Below, piece by piece: positions 15,167 through 17,145 of a stretch of 17,145 bases of DNA (its first letter is position 1; every line of letters begins with the position of its first letter). The DNA is from Brachyspira catarrhinii. Lineage in GTDB: Bacteria; Spirochaetota; Brachyspiria; Brachyspirales; Brachyspiraceae. The position numbers were made by a program, and so were the translations under genes. The stretch is from the NCBI RefSeq assembly GCF_005518285.1, contig NZ_SJDU01000008.1:1-17145 (forward strand), read 5' to 3'. The notes below the pieces were generated by a model. It was not told where the DNA came from and searched no databases. It saw only the letters and a program-made list of their open reading frames with translations.

Positions 15167-17145
15167 ATGAATTACGAATCATTAGCTCAAAACGCCAGAT
15201 TTTTTACAATATCGGCGGCAATTCTAACATTAGCGTTCGCGTTCTATTTTTATCAATGGATGCGAAAACAAGACGAAGGAAACGACAAAATGAAAGAAAT
15301 AGCTTCTCATGTTCGTTCGGGCGCTATAGCCTATCTCAAACAGCAGTATAGAGTTATAGCTTTCTTTTTTGGAGGAGCTTTCATTATTTTTGCCATTCTT
15401 TCATACGCGTTGAAAGTGCAAAATCCTTTCGTTCCGATTGGCTTTTTAACGGGAGGTTTTTTCTCCACTTTATCGGGCTTCTTGGGAATGAAAACGGCGA
15501 CTTACGCTTCGGCAAGAACGGCGCATGCGGCTTCAAAATCCTTAAATCAAGGTTTGACAATCGCGTTTCGTTCGGGAGCGGTTATGGGACTTACGGTAGT
15601 CGGTTTGGCATTATTCGATATTTCCATGTGGTTTATAATATTAAACGGCTGGCTTGACAATAATTGGTTTAATACCGACTTTTTAGGACTTGGAAATATT
15701 TCAAGAGATTCTATGGATTATGTTGCGGCTAAAATGCATTTTGTAACAACCACAATGTTGAGTTTCGGAGTAGGCGCTTCTTTTCAGGCTCTATTTGCGA
15801 GAGTTGGAGGAGGAATATTTACGAAAGCTGCCGATGTCGGAGCGGATTTAGTAGGTAAAGTCGAAGCGGGAATTCCAGAAGACGACCCAAGAAATCCCGC
15901 TGTTATAGCGGACAATGTTGGCGATAATGTTGGCGATGTCGCTGGAATGGGCGCAGACCTTTACGAATCTTACGCTGGTTCTATACTTGCGGCAATGAGT
16001 TTGGGTTCTGCGGCTTTCGGTTATATAAATCCGTCAATAAGCCCTATATATGCAGTTTCGCTTCCTCTCATACTTGCGGCTATAGGAACTTTATCTTCAA
16101 TAGTCGGAGTATTCTTCGTAAAAACTAAAGAAAAAGCTTCTATGGGCGAATTATTAAAATCCTTAAGAGTGGGAGTTTATGTAAGCAGCGTTATTATTAT
16201 AATCGTTTCTTTCCTACTCGTAAAAACTCTTCTTCCTGACAATTTGGGATTATTCGTTTCAATAATAGTGGGACTTATAGCGGGAAATGTTGTCGGATTC
16301 TTTACAGAATATTATACCGCCGCCGAATATAAACCTACTCAATGGGTTGCCGAACAATCAAAAACGGGACCAGCGACCGTTATAATCGGAGGACTTGCAA
16401 TAGGTATGCAATCCACTTTAATACCAGTTGTGACGGTAGTCGTTTCTATAATATTGGCTTTCGGTTTTGCAGGAGGTTTCGGTTCTGATGTAGGTTCTTT
16501 CTCTCAAGGATTATACGGAATAGCTTTGGCTTCCGTTGGAATGTTGTCTACTTTGGGAATCACTTTGGCTACCGATGCTTATGGACCAATTGCGGACAAT
16601 GCGGGAGGAAATGCGGAAATGTCGGGTTTGCCTGAAAGCGTAAGGGAGCGCACGGACGCTTTGGATTCTTTAGGAAACACAACGGCTGCTACGGGAAAAG
16701 GTTTCGCAATATGTTCCGCAGCTTTAACGGCTATGGCTTTGGTTGCCGCATATATAGAAGAAATTAAAACGGCTTTGGGAAGAATGATTAACTCGGATAA
16801 TCTAACCGAAATAGTTATAGGTTCGGCAAAATATACGGCGGAAAGTTCTTCAGAGTTATATAATAAAATCGTTTATAGTTTGAGTATGAACGAATTTATG
16901 CAAGCTTTCAATATTCATTTGATGAATCCTAAAGTAATAGTCGGTATATTTATCGGCTCGATGCTTGTATTCTTCTTCTGCGCTTTGACGATGAAAGCGG
17001 TTGGAAGAGCGGCAGGCGGAGTAGTCGAAGAAGTTAGAAGACAATTCAGAGAGATTAAAGGGCTTTTGGCGGGAGAAGAAGGAGTGAAAGCGGATTATGA
17101 AAAAGCCGTTCAAATCTGCACAAAATCGGCTCAAAAAGAGATGAT
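15167..17145 (+). CDS. hppA: K+-dependent membrane-bound ion-pumping pyrophosphatase (3' end outside window)
   Basis: Integral membrane pump that hydrolyses pyrophosphate and moves H+ and/or Na+ across the inner membrane. The frame is open from ATG 15167 to the window edge, 659 codons without a stop; family members are about 670-730 aa, so only the last residues are missing. GAGGT at 15156-15160 is the ribosome binding site. The substrate-binding region [18 protein letters not shown] begins at D223, followed by [19 protein letters not shown], where D264 and E267 match the sixth-helix gate Asp and Glu. Ala507 and Gly510 in [10 protein letters not shown] mark the K+-dependent class (Lys and Thr mark the K+-independent one). 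Whether it pumps Na+, H+ or both is not clear from these residues. In GFAICSAAL a Cys replaces the usual Gly. Many hydrophobic helices fit the ~16-helix fold. Confidence 0.96.
   Translation, partial: MNYESLAQNARFFTISAAILTLAFAFYFYQWMRKQDEGNDKMKEIASHVRSGAIAYLKQQYRVIAFFFGGAFIIFAILSYALKVQNPFVPIGFLTGGFFSTLSGFLGMKTATYASARTAHAASKSLNQGLTIAFRSGAVMGLTVVGLALFDISMWFIILNGWLDNNWFNTDFLGLGNISRDSMDYVAAKMHFVTTTMLSFGVGASFQALFARVGGGIFTKAADVGADLVGKVEAGIPEDDPRNPAVIADNVGDNVGDVAGMGADLYESYAGSILAAMSLGSAAFGYINPSISPIYAVSLPLILAAIGTLSSIVGVFFVKTKEKASMGELLKSLRVGVYVSSVIIIIVSFLLVKTLLPDNLGLFVSIIVGLIAGNVVGFFTEYYTAAEYKPTQWVAEQSKTGPATVIIGGLAIGMQSTLIPVVTVVVSIILAFGFAGGFGSDVGSFSQGLYGIALASVGMLSTLGITLATDAYGPIADNAGGNAEMSGLPESVRERTDALDSLGNTTAATGKGFAICSAALTAMALVAAYIEEIKTALGRMINSDNLTEIVIGSAKYTAESSSELYNKIVYSLSMNEFMQAFNIHLMNPKVIVGIFIGSMLVFFFCALTMKAVGRAAGGVVEEVRRQFREIKGLLAGEEGVKADYEKAVQICTKSAQKEM

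Noticed and set aside
16856-17134. Minus-strand open frame of 92 codons near the right edge
   Set aside because: Antisense to hppA, whose plus-strand frame is strongly supported across the same bases.
1-17145. CRISPR array, tRNA/rRNA genes, riboswitch, insertion-sequence ends
   Set aside because: Looked for on both strands by eye; no regular spaced repeats, no cloverleaf-like stretch with typical conserved loops, no transposase and no recognisable riboswitch were seen. A covariance-model scan was not possible.

Overview
The window is very AT-rich and uses AT-ended codons. Its gene content (formate-tetrahydrofolate ligase, K+-dependent membrane pyrophosphatase, bacterial glucose-6-phosphate isomerase, tight operons, lipid-export proteins that imply two membranes) suggests an anaerobic, double-membraned, low-GC bacterium. 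A spirochaete close to Brachyspira is my best guess. That placement is an inference from gene content and composition; no rRNA or tRNA gene was seen.

Layout. (1) 1-2578, plus strand: the 3' part of a PucR/CdaR-type regulator that enters from the left edge, then formate-tetrahydrofolate ligase (fhs) with its own near-consensus promoter. (2) 2579-4439: a scar-like accessory region. It holds a complete solitary tyrosine recombinase (minus strand), then the 3' remnant of an aldo/keto reductase gene and the 5' remnant of an FMN-reductase/iron-sulfur-flavoprotein-type gene. Both remnants are on the plus strand and disabled by stop codons, one also by a frameshift. (3) 4440-10269, minus strand: a six-gene, overlapping operon read from 10269 down to 4440. 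It encodes acyl carrier protein, acyl-AMP ligase, ApeI-like hotdog dehydratase, lysophospholipid/lipid A-type acyltransferase, LolA-like periplasmic carrier and MMPL/RND lipid exporter. (4) 10350-11681, minus strand: pgi, only 80 bp upstream of the operon. (5) 11788-13391, plus strand: dcd and a RluA-family pseudouridine synthase. (6) 13413-14969, minus strand: a secreted Asn/Thr-rich beta-propeller-like protein. (7) 15167-17145, plus strand: most of a membrane-bound ion-pumping pyrophosphatase (hppA), behind a perfect TTGACA-17-TATAAT promoter and running off the right edge.

The most interesting system is the 4440-10269 operon. Its gene types and order match the front and middle of aryl-polyene-type (APE) lipid clusters: carrier protein, starter ligase, dehydratase, acyltransferase, LolA carrier, MMPL exporter. 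The ketosynthase, ketoreductase and ammonia-lyase genes expected in such a cluster are absent from this window. The operon's 3' end abuts the recombinase/pseudogene scar. Either this is a minimal stand-alone pathway that activates an existing acyl or aryl acid, loads it on a dedicated carrier, transfers it to a lipid and exports it to the outer membrane, or it is an APE-like cluster whose elongation half is elsewhere or has been lost. The remaining genes are mostly housekeeping: C1 metabolism, glycolysis, dUMP supply, RNA modification and pyrophosphate-driven ion pumping.
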